In this document: in pieces, positions 15,887 through 25,247 of the stretch
How the letters are laid out: every line of letters begins with the position of its first letter
Position numbering within the stretch: position 1 is the first letter of the stretch
NCBI GenBank assembly: GCA_023421735.1
Contig: JAEZSP010000001.1
Location: forward strand, 62,001-126,000
Direction of reading: 5' to 3'
DNA length: 64,000 bases
DNA from: Bacillota bacterium
GTDB lineage: Bacteria > Bacillota_A > Clostridia > Christensenellales > Aristaeellaceae
Translations under genes and position numbers: made by a program
The notes under the pieces: generated by a model
What the model was told of the DNA's origin: nothing
The model's database searches: none
What the model saw: the letters and a program-made list of their open reading frames with translations, nothing else

Positions 15887-16951
15887 TCAGTCTGTAACGC
15901 CGTAAATGAAGTCGTGCAGAATCTGCTTGTTTTGATCAAAATCCGCACGGATCGACCAGACGCCATCATAGGTATCCGACTGGAACGTGCCGTCCGCCGG
16001 AAGTCGCAACTGCTCAATGCCGGACATATCGATGGATAGCCCGACCTTTGCAAGCGACATCATCTGTGCGATGGAGAGGTTCGTCTGCACATAGCCGGCA
16101 AGACGCGCGACGACCGCTGAGAGCGTCTGAACATCCGTCATCTGAAGCTTGCTGGCAATGGCGATGAGCACGGTGCGCTGCCGCTCGGTGCGGACATAAT
16201 CGCTGTCGAGCTTGCGGATGCGCGCAAAGGCCAATGCCTGATTGCCCGTGAGATGTACGCTGTCGCCAGATTCGGAGAGCGGCGTGCTGTTGTTGAGCGT
16301 AAAATCCATCGCGTCCCACTTGAGCTGCGTATTGATTGCGTTCTTTTCTGCGTCCGTGACCGCGATATCGATTCCATCAACGATATCAACGATGTCGGCA
16401 AGTGCCTCCATGCTGACGAGTACGTAGTCCGTGAGGTTCATGCCGAAGTTTTCATTGACGGTGCGGAGGATGAGATCCGGACCGCCGTAAACGTTCGCGG
16501 CGTTGATCTTGCGGTTACCCACATCATAAATGTCAACCCACGTATCGCGCATAATGGATGTCAGCTTTGCCTTGCCATCCTCCGGATGCACGGACAGGAT
16601 GACAATGGTATCCGTCAAGCCGTAATAGTTATTCATATTGCGAGAGTCGGAACCGAGCAGGAGGATATTCCACCAGCCGGCGTCATCCAGTTCCTGATTG
16701 ATCTTCAAGTCATCGACCGTTACCAGATGATCGACGACAATCGGCTCGTCCGTCGGATCGGGCGTCTCCTCAAGGATTTCGTCCGTCGCTTCTACGGGCC
16801 CGGCTGTCGCATCGGCGACCGTGTCCGTCGCCGCTGCTTCCGGCCCCACGGTCGGCTCCGCCGTTTTTTCCGAGATTGCGCAGCCCGTCGTCAAGAGTGA
16901 GATGACGAGCAAGAGCGCAAGTAGTTTGATCATACGCATCGTGTTCTGCAT
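15887..16951 (-). CDS. LytR-CpsA-Psr (LCP) family glycopolymer ligase, lipoprotein-like
   Basis: About 354 residues: a membrane segment ending in LLTTGC, which fits a lipobox, an acidic Pro/Thr-rich linker (about 30-75), then a full LCP domain with NILLLGSDSR, TSIMRDTWVDI (catalytic Arg-Asp), RKINAANVYGG and LAFARIRKLDSDYVRTERQR. LCP enzymes move undecaprenyl-linked glycopolymers (teichoic acid, capsule) onto peptidoglycan outside the membrane. Glycosyltransferases and a lipid-linked sugar transferase lie just upstream, so it probably attaches that polymer. The start is uncertain: no good ribosome site precedes the ATGs at 16951 or 16939. It lies 39 bases after the DUF3048 gene and probably shares its transcript. 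Confidence 0.88.
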   Translation of the reverse strand: MQNTMRMIKLLALLLVISLLTTGCAISEKTAEPTVGPEAAATDTVADATAGPVEATDEILEETPDPTDEPIVVDHLVTVDDLKINQELDDAGWWNILLLGSDSRNMNNYYGLTDTIVILSVHPEDGKAKLTSIMRDTWVDIYDVGNRKINAANVYGGPDLILRTVNENFGMNLTDYVLVSMEALADIVDIVDGIDIAVTDAEKNAINTQLKWDAMDFTLNNSTPLSESGDSVHLTGNQALAFARIRKLDSDYVRTERQRTVLIAIASKLQMTDVQTLSAVVARLAGYVQTNLSIAQMMSLAKVGLSIDMSGIEQLRLPADGTFQSDTYDGVWSIRADFDQNKQILHDFIYGVTD

Positions 16952-16990
16952 ACTGAATTCAATCAACGAAATGTACGAACGTGATTCGTA

Positions 16991-17980
16991 TTATTCCGTA
17001 ATTGTTACCTCCTTCGTATCCTTGCTTGTCTGGATAAACGTCTTGCCGGGCTTAAAGACGACCTGGTTTCCCGCATCGTCATAATAGGTGGTGTTTTGGG
17101 TAAGGCTGTCGCGCACCCAGTAGCCGGTAAAGTGCGTGCCGCCGATGAAATAATCACAGCGGTTTGTGCCCGTCGTTGTTACCTTGGGGCGATCCGACTT
17201 ACCGTCGTACCAATCATAGGCGACATACTGGACAATGACATTCGAACAGGTTATCTGCTCGCCCGTTTCGCCGTCCTTGAATTCCTTCCCGTTATAGTAG
17301 CGCTTGTAAAGGCCGCTCTCTACGTCATACAGGTAGGAAGGCTCGTACGAGCTGCGGTAATCGATTTCAAACGCGGTCGCGGGTTCGTCGCCCAGCGTGT
17401 AATCCGTGCTGCTGAATGTCAAAGGACAAGTTTGTGTCATCTGATCCCAATCGACGTCATCGTAAATCTGCTGAAATTTGCAGATCACATTGTTGGGTGC
17501 GGTGCGCGCGCTGTCGCGATAAAAATTCTTGCCGTCTGACAGCCCGTCATAGCGAGCCTGCATGTCCACCGTTTTAAAATAATCGTAGACGCTGCTGCCG
17601 GCGTCCTTCTGACCGCCAAAGTGGATAAAGCAGCCGCCGTACTCCAGATAAAAATCGACATTCACGATGCGCGTGGAGCGCACAGCCTCAATCAACGTGG
17701 GAATCGTATCGTTGAAAACGGCCGTGTAACGGGTATAGCCGCCGTTATACAGCTCAATTTCATAGACGATATCGGCGCTCGCAATACCCTTTTGCGGGCG
17801 CGCGCCGGGCTCATTGTCCATTTGTGCAACCATGATGCGGTCCGGCTTCGACACAGGAAGCCCGGTCGTCAACGAAAGCGCCGTCGTGGGCGTATCCGAT
17901 ACGACCTCCTGTTCCGCCGTCGCCCAAAGCGGCAATGCAACCAGCGCGACAATCAGTGCAAATGTTATGAATTTCTTCAT
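16991..17980 (-). CDS. DUF3048 (YerB-like) secreted protein
   Basis: A 329-residue exported protein with a signal peptide (MKKFITFALIVALVALPLWA) and no lipobox cysteine, although Bacillus YerB is a lipoprotein. The DUF3048 N-terminal domain shows MVAQMDNEPGARPQKG, ADIVYEIELYNGGYTRY and IEAVRSTRIVN; the C-terminal DUF3048_C region covers about 200-325. The molecular function is unknown. Position between wall-polymer transferases and an LCP ligase suggests an envelope role. ATG 17980 has GGGAGGG 10 bases upstream. Confidence 0.85.
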   Translation of the reverse strand: MKKFITFALIVALVALPLWATAEQEVVSDTPTTALSLTTGLPVSKPDRIMVAQMDNEPGARPQKGIASADIVYEIELYNGGYTRYTAVFNDTIPTLIEAVRSTRIVNVDFYLEYGGCFIHFGGQKDAGSSVYDYFKTVDMQARYDGLSDGKNFYRDSARTAPNNVICKFQQIYDDVDWDQMTQTCPLTFSSTDYTLGDEPATAFEIDYRSSYEPSYLYDVESGLYKRYYNGKEFKDGETGEQITCSNVIVQYVAYDWYDGKSDRPKVTTTGTNRCDYFIGGTHFTGYWVRDSLTQNTTYYDDAGNQVVFKPGKTFIQTSKDTKEVTITE

Positions 17981-18116
17981 CTTCAGTTTTCCCTCCCAAA
18001 CAGTCCTGTCGTTTTATCTCCATACCATTCATGATCAACCGATTGTTATTCACAGTCCTGTTCTCAGGCAACAATGCCGAAAAGAACGTGGATCATTGAA
18101 CCAGATGACGCGCGGC

Positions 18117-18150
18117 AAAAAAAAGTTGCGCACGTGGCACGAAAGGCAAA
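18117..18150 (-). terminator. Weak terminator-like signal after the GT2 genes
   Basis: On the minus strand a run of eight T follows a short imperfect stem (GTTTGC with GCAAC) just after the glycosyltransferase stop. The stem is poor. The rest of 17981-18155 shows no promoter or other element I can support. Confidence 0.3.
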
Positions 18151-18155
18151 CGCAG

Positions 18156-19145
18156 TTATCTCTCTCGCGCAAGAAGCGTTCGCCCCTTTCCGCATGCCTT
18201 TAGAATTAAAATCGTAGAAAACGGGAAAAGTCCGAATGCGCGCGCGCTCCACCGCACACGTCTATCCGGATAATCGGTCAGTTGCCGCATGCGCATGCGC
18301 ATCCCGGCATCGCGTACAAACGCCCGTGCAGCGCGAAGATTGACCGCAACACCGGTCTGCCAAAGAACGGACCAGGAAAGCCGTGCGACGAACCACTTGC
18401 GATAACGAACGTAAAAAGACCGATGGCGTACCAGATATTGACTTCGCGGTTCATCAAAAAGTTCCAAACAGCGCAATCTTTCTCGTGAATAAGTTGACAT
18501 GGCGGAGTTTGGCGCGGCGTGATAACAATAAATGCAGCGTTCAACCGACCATATCTTTTGCGCCGCATCGAAAAGACGCAGGGTAAAGTCGTAATCCTCG
18601 TAGTATGGGTAACCTTCCGGAAACCGCAGACCCGCTCCTTCAATCAGTGCGCGGGAAACGAGAAAATCGTACACGCCAAAGTGCGTGGGATTGGTCAAAA
18701 ACAGTTCCAGCAAATCATCCGACGAAACAATGCGCTGCGCGCCACAGAGCGGGGTGAACACGGGGGAGCCATGGACGACGCGCGAATGTCTGAACACATA
18801 TAGATCGCCGCCGCGCGAAGCGCAGGATGCGAGCGCATCCACGTAATCCGGTGCGATCATGTCGTCTGCATCGACGAACGCGACATATCTCCCCGTGGCG
18901 AGCGCCATGCCTGCGTTGCGCGCTGCACTCACCCCCGCGTGTGCCTTGCAGGCGATCCGCACAGGAAACGCGCCCGTTGCGGCGATTTTCTCCAAAATAT
19001 GCGCACTCTCGTCGGTCGATCCGTCGTCGATGAAGACGACCTCGAACGAATCCGGCTTCTGTCGTGCGAATGCGTCCGCAAGCGCCGGGATATGCGCCGC
19101 CGCATTTCTGACGGGAACGACAATCGTCAACAAAAACGCGGTCAT
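18156..19145 (-). CDS. Glycosyltransferase family 2
   Basis: A 329-residue GT-A fold enzyme: TIVVPVRNAAAHIPAL at the start, VVFIDDGSTDES, and the nucleotide-sugar/metal motif FVDADDM. Family 2 enzymes transfer a sugar from an NDP-sugar to an acceptor on the inner face of the membrane. A C-terminal amphipathic or membrane-associated basic region follows. The start is ATG 19145, with GAAGAGG 5 bases upstream and a 4-base overlap with the preceding gene; upstream in-frame codons are inside that gene and do not resemble GT2. Sugar and linkage cannot be read from the sequence. Confidence 0.88.
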   Translation of the reverse strand: MTAFLLTIVVPVRNAAAHIPALADAFARQKPDSFEVVFIDDGSTDESAHILEKIAATGAFPVRIACKAHAGVSAARNAGMALATGRYVAFVDADDMIAPDYVDALASCASRGGDLYVFRHSRVVHGSPVFTPLCGAQRIVSSDDLLELFLTNPTHFGVYDFLVSRALIEGAGLRFPEGYPYYEDYDFTLRLFDAAQKIWSVERCIYCYHAAPNSAMSTYSRERLRCLELFDEPRSQYLVRHRSFYVRYRKWFVARLSWSVLWQTGVAVNLRAARAFVRDAGMRMRMRQLTDYPDRRVRWSARAFGLFPFSTILILKACGKGRTLLARER

Positions 19146-20197
19146 CGATGCCTCTTCAAGTAGGTAAACGTACGCCTGCAATGCACCTTTGCGTAACTGA
19201 TCAGCCGGGAAAGGCAATGCGTCAGACGGGCGCTTCCAGTCAGGATCACAAGAAGCATCAACTTCATATGGATGCTGCGCGACTGTGCGCGGCGCGCGCT
19301 TTCGCGCACTTCCCGTGAGCGGATGAGTTTGCGGATGGCGGCGCGTTTCTCCCGGGGAGAAAGGGGTGACTGCCTGCAGACGATGTTTTCGAGTACGCCA
19401 AAGACCCGCTCGACGTATCTGCGCGCGAGCATCTCCTGCACCTTCGGATCGTCCGCCAGATTCCAATGTGCATACAGGTCAAGAAGATCGCGGTGCTCCT
19501 CCTCGCGCTTATCGCCCATCCCGGAAAAATACTTTGACGTCTCCGACTTGCGCAGGCCGCGCAGAAAGTGATAATACGCCCGGGCATCGACCGCAACGGT
19601 TTGTACGTCACGGATATAATCGAGATTGAACGGAAAATCATCCCACATGGTTTTTCGGAAGCGGATGTTCTGCGCGTTCACACGGGATGTGAGAAAGAGC
19701 TTATTCCACGGCGGATAAAGGAGATTCTGATCAAAAAGCTCTACCGCCGCGCGCCGGAAAGAAGCGGCATTCGGATAATAGGCATCCGGATGGGACTTTT
19801 TTTCAACCGAAGGCGTGCCGCCCGCGTAATGCGTATCGATATAAAAGCCGAAGATCACGAGTTCTGCGTGCGTCTTTTCCGCGACGTCGCGCATTGCGGC
19901 GAGCATACCGGGTTCCGCCCGATCGTCGCCGTCCATGAAAAAAAGATACTCGCCCGAAGCCAAATCGATGGCGGCGTTGCGCGCCGTATGCGCGCCCGCG
20001 TTTTTTTGATGGATCGTACACACACGCGCATCTTTGCGGGCATATTCGTCGCAGATCGCGCCGGTACCATCTGTTGAGCCATCATCGACGAGAAGGAGCT
20101 CAAAGTCCGGGTCGGTCTGGCAAAGCAAGCTTTCGAGTGCTTCAGGGAGAAATTCTGCGATGTTATAAGCAGGCAGAATGATGGAGAAATAGGGCAT
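19142..20197 (-). CDS. Glycosyltransferase family 2
   Basis: A 351-residue GT2 enzyme: YFSIILPAYNIAEFLPEAL, LLLVDDGSTDGT and the metal-binding FMDGDDR. After the catalytic domain (about 1-220) comes a basic helical tail, as in CpsJ/EpsJ-type capsule glycosyltransferases. ATG 20197 is preceded by GAGGCGG and lies one base after the stop of the sugar transferase gene, so the three genes form a tight operon that builds a lipid-linked oligosaccharide. Exact product unknown. Confidence 0.88.
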   Translation of the reverse strand: MPYFSIILPAYNIAEFLPEALESLLCQTDPDFELLLVDDGSTDGTGAICDEYARKDARVCTIHQKNAGAHTARNAAIDLASGEYLFFMDGDDRAEPGMLAAMRDVAEKTHAELVIFGFYIDTHYAGGTPSVEKKSHPDAYYPNAASFRRAAVELFDQNLLYPPWNKLFLTSRVNAQNIRFRKTMWDDFPFNLDYIRDVQTVAVDARAYYHFLRGLRKSETSKYFSGMGDKREEEHRDLLDLYAHWNLADDPKVQEMLARRYVERVFGVLENIVCRQSPLSPREKRAAIRKLIRSREVRESARRAQSRSIHMKLMLLVILTGSARLTHCLSRLISYAKVHCRRTFTYLKRHR

Positions 20198-20198
20198 G

Positions 20199-21590
20199 TT
20201 ACACCGCCTCGTCGTTTGAGCGTGATGGATCACTGTCATATGCCTCGGTGGAGTCGCGTTTAAAAAACACTGTGGCCGTCTTCAGTATGAGCTTGATGTC
20301 AAGCCAAAAGCTGTAGTTCTCAATATAGGAAATGTCCATCATGAGCTTTTCGCGCGGATTCGTATTATACTTGCCGGCGATCTGCGCATAGCCCGTCAAA
20401 CCTGCCTTCACGCGGCATCGATACGAGTATTCGGGAAGCTTCTCGATGTACTTGTTAAAATTGGACAGAATCTCCGGTCGGGGACCAACCACGCTCATCT
20501 CGCCCTTGAGAATATTGAGAAGCTGCGGGAGCTCGTCGATGCGCAGTCTGCGCAGAATGTGACCCGCCTTTGTGATGCGGTCATCGTCCTTAAGAACGGA
20601 ATACTCGCGTGCGTTTTTGTCCGCGCGCATGGTGCGGAACTTATAGATGGAAAAGATGACGTCGCCGCGGGTCAACCGATTCTGCCTGTAGAAGACGGGG
20701 CCGCCGTCGTCGAACTTGATGGCAATCGCGGCCGCAAGCATCACGGGACTCGAGATTACCAACCCCACAAGCGCAACGACAATATCGAGCGCGCGCTTAA
20801 GGAATCGCTGCCTGAGACTCAGGCCGTTTCTGGTGTGCGCCGTCATGATCACGTCGTCCAGCAAAAACGAGCCCGCTTTCTGCGCGAGAATGCCACCGAT
20901 TGAAAGGTCAAAATAGATGTCCTTTTCATGCTTATAGCTATATTCAATCAATTCCTGATGCGCGGCCGCGGGCAGGTGAAAGAGCATGACCGTCTGGCTT
21001 TTCTTGATTTTTTCGTGCAGATCGGAATCGCGATAGTCCACGATGTGCGTAATGGTAAACTGTTTATCGAAGATGCGAATCTTCGAACAGATTAGCGCGG
21101 CATCCTCCGGCGAACCGGAGATCACGCAACATCTCTTGGGACGGTTGACCTTGAAATACACGTAATTGCCAAGATGGGTTATGAGGACAATCGTAAAAAA
21201 CTGAAGCACAAACGCGAAAGTGAGAAGCAGCACATCCGTCCCAAAGAGCTCAAGACTATCGTTTTTCTTTTCATTGACGTTCATGATTTGCAATTGGAGG
21301 TATGTAATGATGTCGGTCAGAAGTACCGTAAGGGACATCTGATAAACAATGGGCCTGCTTTTCTGCTCGCCGATGCGAAAACCCCCATAAATGCGCGCAA
21401 AAACCACGAGCAGGACGGCAAACGAGGAAAGTGTGATTGCCGTGGTGCGCGAAACGCGCAGAATCTGCGGGTTTGTAACGGACAAAAGCAGCACAAATAA
21501 AACAAGCTGTGCCGCATACGCCGCGCCGCGCAAAATCGTGAGAAAAAAAGCCGCAAACCATCGTTTCATTGCCATGGGGGCCACATCCAT
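20199..21590 (-). CDS. Undecaprenyl-phosphate sugar-1-phosphate transferase (WcaJ/CpsE type)
   Basis: About 463 residues: four or five N-terminal membrane segments, a CoA-binding-like middle domain, and the C-terminal polyprenol phosphoglycosyltransferase domain with KRALDIVVALVGLVI, PVFYRQNRLTRGD, FRTM, DELPQLLNILKGEMSVVGPR and GLTGYAQI. The enzyme starts a polysaccharide by moving a sugar phosphate from a UDP-sugar to undecaprenyl phosphate. The two GT2 genes directly downstream would extend it. No flippase or polymerase is in view. The start is uncertain (ATG 21590, 21575 or 21569); none has a strong ribosome site. Confidence 0.9.
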   Translation of the reverse strand: MDVAPMAMKRWFAAFFLTILRGAAYAAQLVLFVLLLSVTNPQILRVSRTTAITLSSFAVLLVVFARIYGGFRIGEQKSRPIVYQMSLTVLLTDIITYLQLQIMNVNEKKNDSLELFGTDVLLLTFAFVLQFFTIVLITHLGNYVYFKVNRPKRCCVISGSPEDAALICSKIRIFDKQFTITHIVDYRDSDLHEKIKKSQTVMLFHLPAAAHQELIEYSYKHEKDIYFDLSIGGILAQKAGSFLLDDVIMTAHTRNGLSLRQRFLKRALDIVVALVGLVISSPVMLAAAIAIKFDDGGPVFYRQNRLTRGDVIFSIYKFRTMRADKNAREYSVLKDDDRITKAGHILRRLRIDELPQLLNILKGEMSVVGPRPEILSNFNKYIEKLPEYSYRCRVKAGLTGYAQIAGKYNTNPREKLMMDISYIENYSFWLDIKLILKTATVFFKRDSTEAYDSDPSRSNDEAV

Positions 21591-21629
21591 TTCCGACAAT
21601 AGCGAGTCGATTGCACAAAAGTTGATTGT

Positions 21630-21657
21630 ATTATATCACAACACTTAAGAAAGTCAA
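21630..21657 (-). promoter_or_regulatory. Sigma-A promoter of the glycosyltransferase operon
   Basis: On the minus strand TTGACT, 16 bases, TATAAT, about 40 bases upstream of the sugar transferase start. The remaining intergenic DNA to 21732 is AT-rich without a convincing plus-strand promoter. Confidence 0.68.
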
Positions 21658-21732
21658 ATTTGCGAGTAAAATTCATCAACATTTTATCCAGAAACAACAA
21701 TAAATTTATATCATTCATTTGAGGTGATTTAT

Positions 21733-22302
21733 ATGTCTTCAGATTTTAAAAGCGCCCGGTTTTGGGCACGCGCCCTTCTGGAAGGCGCCGTATACCCCGG
21801 TGCGCGGGCCATTGACGCCACAGCGGGCAATGGGCACGACGCGCTGTGGCTGTCGCAGCGCGTTGGTGAAACGGGATGTGTGCACGTATTTGACGTGCAG
21901 GAAAAGGCACTTGCAAACACGCGCGCGCTTTTGGAAGCGCACAAATTGGCAGATCGCGCGCAACTCATCTTATCGGGGCATGAAGCAATGGAAACATATG
22001 TTGCAGAACCCGTCGATGCGATCGTTTTCAACCTCGGCTGGCTACCGGGCGGTATGCGTGATGTGACCACGCGCGTCGAAACCACACTGTGCGCCGCGGC
22101 GGCCGGAACGCGGCTTTTGAAAGAGGCGGGGCTCATGACCATCTGCATCTATCCCGGGCACGACGAGGGCGCGCGGGAACTTGCCGCGCTCACGCACTGG
22201 GCATCGGCACTCGACCCCGCACAATTTGACGTGATGCTGCACTGCTATCTGAATCAGAAAAACGACCCGCCCCAGATGATTGCCGTCAGAAGACGCGGAT
22301 AG
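21733..22302 (+). CDS. mnmM: tRNA (mnm5s2U) methyltransferase MnmM (YtqB family)
   Basis: A 189-residue class I SAM methyltransferase. SAM motif I is DATAGNGHDALWL, followed by VFDVQEKALANTRALL, the family signature FNLGWLPGG, and YPGHDEG and LNQKNDPP at the C-terminus. YtqB homologues in Bacillus and Staphylococcus methylate nm5s2U at the wobble position of tRNA. Start ATG 21733 has GAGGTG 6 bases upstream, better than the GTG at 21724 that lies inside that site. It is a single gene convergent with radA; I see no clear terminator in 22303-22404. Confidence 0.87.
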   Translation: MSSDFKSARFWARALLEGAVYPGARAIDATAGNGHDALWLSQRVGETGCVHVFDVQEKALANTRALLEAHKLADRAQLILSGHEAMETYVAEPVDAIVFNLGWLPGGMRDVTTRVETTLCAAAAGTRLLKEAGLMTICIYPGHDEGARELAALTHWASALDPAQFDVMLHCYLNQKNDPPQMIAVRRRG

Positions 22303-22404
22303 CACTCCATCCATTACAGAATCGATGGAATGCGGCGCCGCCCTTTTGTTCCTGGCACGAAAACGGCGCGCAGGCGGAGCGGAGTACCAGGTTTCACGGA
22401 CGAT

Positions 22405-23799
22405 TCACTTGTTATTTTTCATCCCCCATCCGAAGATTTCGCCGAGCGCTTCGATCACGGTGTCCGGCGCGTGGACGGTCATCCCCTCCGGGACGCGCAT
22501 GCCGCGCAGGCTTTGTTTGGGGATCATGACGTGATCAAAGCCGAGGCGCATGCACTCCGAAAGCCGCCGCTCGACATGCGAAATGGACCGAAGTTCGCCC
22601 GCAAGCCCAACCTCGCCCATGATTGCCCAGCGCTGGGGAATGCTTTTATTGTTCTTGGAGGAAGCGACAGCCGCGCAGAGCGCGAGGTCGGCGGCTGTTT
22701 CCGTCAGCGTCATGCCCCCCGCGACGTTGATATACACATCCGAATCATAGAGTCGAACGCCGGCGCGCTTTTCAAGCACCGCGAGCAAAAGCGCGAGCCG
22801 CGCCTGATCGACGCCGGACGCCATGCGCCGCGGATTCCCGACCACCGTGCTCGCGACGAGGGCCTGCACGTCTGTCAAAAGCGGGCGCGTGCCCTCCATG
22901 GCGCACATGACGACCGAACCGGACGCATTGTGCGCGCGTTCGGAGAGAAGCGCCTCGCTGGCATTCGTAATCTCAATCATGCCGGCTTCGCCCATCTCGA
23001 ACATGCCCAGCTCGTTGACGGAGCCGAAGCGGTTTTTGACGGCGCGCAAAAGCCGATAATGATGCTCGCGATCGCCCTCGAAATAGAGAACCGCGTCCAC
23101 CATATGCTCGAGCACGCGCGGCCCGGCGATGGCGCCTTCCTTGGTGACATGACCCACGAGAAACACGCTCGTGCCCGACCCCTTTGCAAGCCGCATCAAC
23201 ATGGACGCGGACTCGCGCACCTGTGATACGCTGCCCGGTGCGCCCGCAAGCTCGGGGCGGTACATGGTCTGGATGGAATCGACGACCATCACGTCCGGAC
23301 CGATCTCCGTCATCCGTCGTTCGACCGTATTCATATCGTTCTCGGACAGGACGTAGAACCCGGAACCCGCCGCGCCCAGCCGATTGGCGCGCAGTTTGAT
23401 TTGCCGGGCGGATTCTTCGCCGGAAACATACAAAATGCGCTTCCCCTCGCGCGCCATATTCGCGCACATCTGCGTCAGAAGCGTCGATTTGCCGATGCCG
23501 GGGTCGCCGCCGACCAGCACCATCGAGCCTTCGACCACGCCGCCGCCCAGCGCGCGATCGAGCTCGGAAAGGCCTGTCGACGTGCGCGCCATGGCCTCGT
23601 CGGGGATTTCGTCGATCGAGAGCGCCGCAGCGCCCGCACCCGGCGCGCGCTTGAGTTTTTTTTCTTCGGGTGCGCGCTGGGCGTCCCGCACCTCCTCGGT
23701 CATGCTGTTCCAACTGCCGCACTCGGGACACTTGCCGAGCCAACGCGGCGTTTCATAGCCGCATTGCCCGCAGATATAGACCGTTTTTGCCTTCGCCAT
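22405..23799 (-). CDS. radA: DNA repair protein RadA
   Basis: A 464-residue RadA: N-terminal C4 zinc finger (YICGQCGYETPRWLGKCPEC), RecA-like ATPase with Walker A GGDPGIGKST, Walker B VMVVDSIQTMY, the RadA-specific KNRFG motif and a C-terminal Lon-protease-like domain. RadA unwinds DNA from RecA-bound branches during recombinational repair. Length is typical. In many Firmicutes it sits with disA and clpC; here it stands alone. ATG 23799 follows an extended -10 promoter. Confidence 0.95.
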   Translation of the reverse strand: MAKAKTVYICGQCGYETPRWLGKCPECGSWNSMTEEVRDAQRAPEEKKLKRAPGAGAAALSIDEIPDEAMARTSTGLSELDRALGGGVVEGSMVLVGGDPGIGKSTLLTQMCANMAREGKRILYVSGEESARQIKLRANRLGAAGSGFYVLSENDMNTVERRMTEIGPDVMVVDSIQTMYRPELAGAPGSVSQVRESASMLMRLAKGSGTSVFLVGHVTKEGAIAGPRVLEHMVDAVLYFEGDREHHYRLLRAVKNRFGSVNELGMFEMGEAGMIEITNASEALLSERAHNASGSVVMCAMEGTRPLLTDVQALVASTVVGNPRRMASGVDQARLALLLAVLEKRAGVRLYDSDVYINVAGGMTLTETAADLALCAAVASSKNNKSIPQRWAIMGEVGLAGELRSISHVERRLSECMRLGFDHVMIPKQSLRGMRVPEGMTVHAPDTVIEALGEIFGWGMKNNK

Positions 23800-23828
23800 A
23801 CGAACCCCCCGAACATTTGTGTGGTTCT

Positions 23829-23857
23829 ATTATAGCATATCGGACGTTTGTACGCCA
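23829..23857 (-). promoter_or_regulatory. Extended -10 promoter of radA
   Basis: On the minus strand TGCTATAAT (extended -10) with a weak -35, TGGCGT, at 17 bases. The start codon is about 30 bases downstream. Confidence 0.6.
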
Positions 23858-23861
23858 GATA

Positions 23862-23890
23862 TTGAAAAGCCGGGCGCAATGAACTATAAT
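23862..23890 (+). promoter_or_regulatory. Sigma-A promoter of the membrane metallophosphoesterase gene
   Basis: TTGAAA, 17 bases, TATAAT, 31 bases before the ATG at 23922 and divergent from the radA promoter, whose -10 lies 28 bases away. Confidence 0.78.
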
Positions 23891-23921
23891 GTTTCTATCT
23901 GTCACACCGGAGGAAATGCCG

Positions 23922-25238
23922 ATGCCCACAAAAGACCCGGGTCACAAAAAGCCGGCGCCGGAGAAAAACCAGCGCGACATTCGCACGATGCGCGACGCCG
24001 TGGACGAAATGCGCGTCTATGGCGCGCAAAAGCCGCATAGTGCGGAGAGCACGGAAAAATCACCCAAACGAAAAAAGAGGCGAAAGAAAAAAAAGCGCCT
24101 CGGTTTTGACTTGTTCTCCTTTCTGACATCCGAAAGGCGCACGCGGCGCACGGCGGGTAAAAAGCTGACGATTATGGGGCGGCAGCTTACCTTTTGGCCC
24201 ATGTTTACGCTCATGTTCTGTGTGCTCATGATCGTCGTGCTCTTTTTAAACAGCGCGAATCTGACGGTCGCTGATCAGGACATCACGCTCGTGGGCCTGC
24301 CGAGCGACCTCGAAGATTATAAGATACTGGTTCTTTCCGACCTCAACGGCAAGCGATTTGGCGACCAGCAGGCAACGCTATTGCGTTCGATTAACACGCT
24401 GGATTACGACATCGTGATCTGTCTGGGCGACATGGTCGGCACAGGCGGCGATGCAAAGCCTTTTTACGAGCTGCTCGACGGATTGCCCAAGCGCAAACAG
24501 GTTTACTTTATCTGCGGCGATTCCGATCCAGGCCCTTACATCAGCGACGTGCGCGAAGAGACTGCGCCGCTTGACGAACTGGTGCTTGCTGATTGGATTC
24601 TCGGCGCAAAAGAACGGGGCGCCGTCTATGTGGATCGACCGACGCTCGTGACCGTTGGGTCCGCCTCCCTTTGGCTCACGCCCGCAGACATGCTCAACAT
24701 TGAGGCATCTTCCGCGCTCGCTGACTGGAAGGAGCAGGTTGAGCAGGAGCAGAGCGGCTATCTGGCGGGCATCGTGTCCGACAAGGCGTCTTTGCCCTTC
24801 ACGAGTGCGCGGCTCGAACGCGCGCAGTCGCTTTTGAATTCCATCAATTCCATGTCGTCCTCCGACGTTCAGATTGCGCTTTCGCATGTACCGGCAGCAG
24901 ACGACGTGCTCGAAGCAGCGGAAACCCATACGGCGGATACGGGCAAGTATCTTCCTGCGCCCGACATCGCGCTGGCGGGTCACTACTGCGGCGGCGTATG
25001 GAACTTGCCACTCATCGGCGCATTCTACATCCCCGATTCTTCCGCGCCGCGCTACGGCTGGTTCCCGGATCAGGCGCGCGTGAGCGGCCTGCGCGATGTC
25101 GACGCGACACAGCTCTACGTCACGCGCGGACTCTCCACATCGGGCGATACGCCGCTCATGCCCTTTCGGTTTCTGAACAGCCCGGAAATTTCGGTGCTTA
25201 CGCTCACCGCCACGCTCCCGACGAGCATGCTGGATTGA
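23922..25238 (+). CDS. Membrane-anchored metallophosphoesterase-like protein (YkuE-like), altered metal ligands
   Basis: A 438-residue protein: a very basic, Lys/Arg-rich cytoplasmic N-terminus (about 1-80), one membrane segment (about 92-113, FTLMFCVLMIVVLFLNS) and an external calcineurin-like phosphoesterase domain. The overall pattern follows YkuE, including YGWFP near the GH motif, but the ligands differ: LSDLNG replaces LSDxH, CGDSDPG replaces GNHE, and LAGHYCGG replaces GHTHGG. GDMVG and SHVP are kept. At least three metal ligands are therefore changed, so it may be a binding protein or use other ligands. GGAGG lies 8 bases before ATG 23922; the in-frame ATG at 23916 is too close to the site. 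Confidence 0.75.
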   Translation: MPTKDPGHKKPAPEKNQRDIRTMRDAVDEMRVYGAQKPHSAESTEKSPKRKKRRKKKKRLGFDLFSFLTSERRTRRTAGKKLTIMGRQLTFWPMFTLMFCVLMIVVLFLNSANLTVADQDITLVGLPSDLEDYKILVLSDLNGKRFGDQQATLLRSINTLDYDIVICLGDMVGTGGDAKPFYELLDGLPKRKQVYFICGDSDPGPYISDVREETAPLDELVLADWILGAKERGAVYVDRPTLVTVGSASLWLTPADMLNIEASSALADWKEQVEQEQSGYLAGIVSDKASLPFTSARLERAQSLLNSINSMSSSDVQIALSHVPAADDVLEAAETHTADTGKYLPAPDIALAGHYCGGVWNLPLIGAFYIPDSSAPRYGWFPDQARVSGLRDVDATQLYVTRGLSTSGDTPLMPFRFLNSPEISVLTLTATLPTSMLD

Positions 25239-25247
25239 TGGATCATC

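Noticed and set aside
19146..19466. 107-residue N-terminal extension of the first GT2 protein
   Set aside because: It lies wholly inside the upstream glycosyltransferase gene in another frame. ATG 19145 has a ribosome site and begins the GT2 fold.
22303..22404. Terminator or small RNA between mnmM and radA
   Set aside because: Only short, imperfect inverted repeats (TCCAT/ATGGA) and no T-tract.
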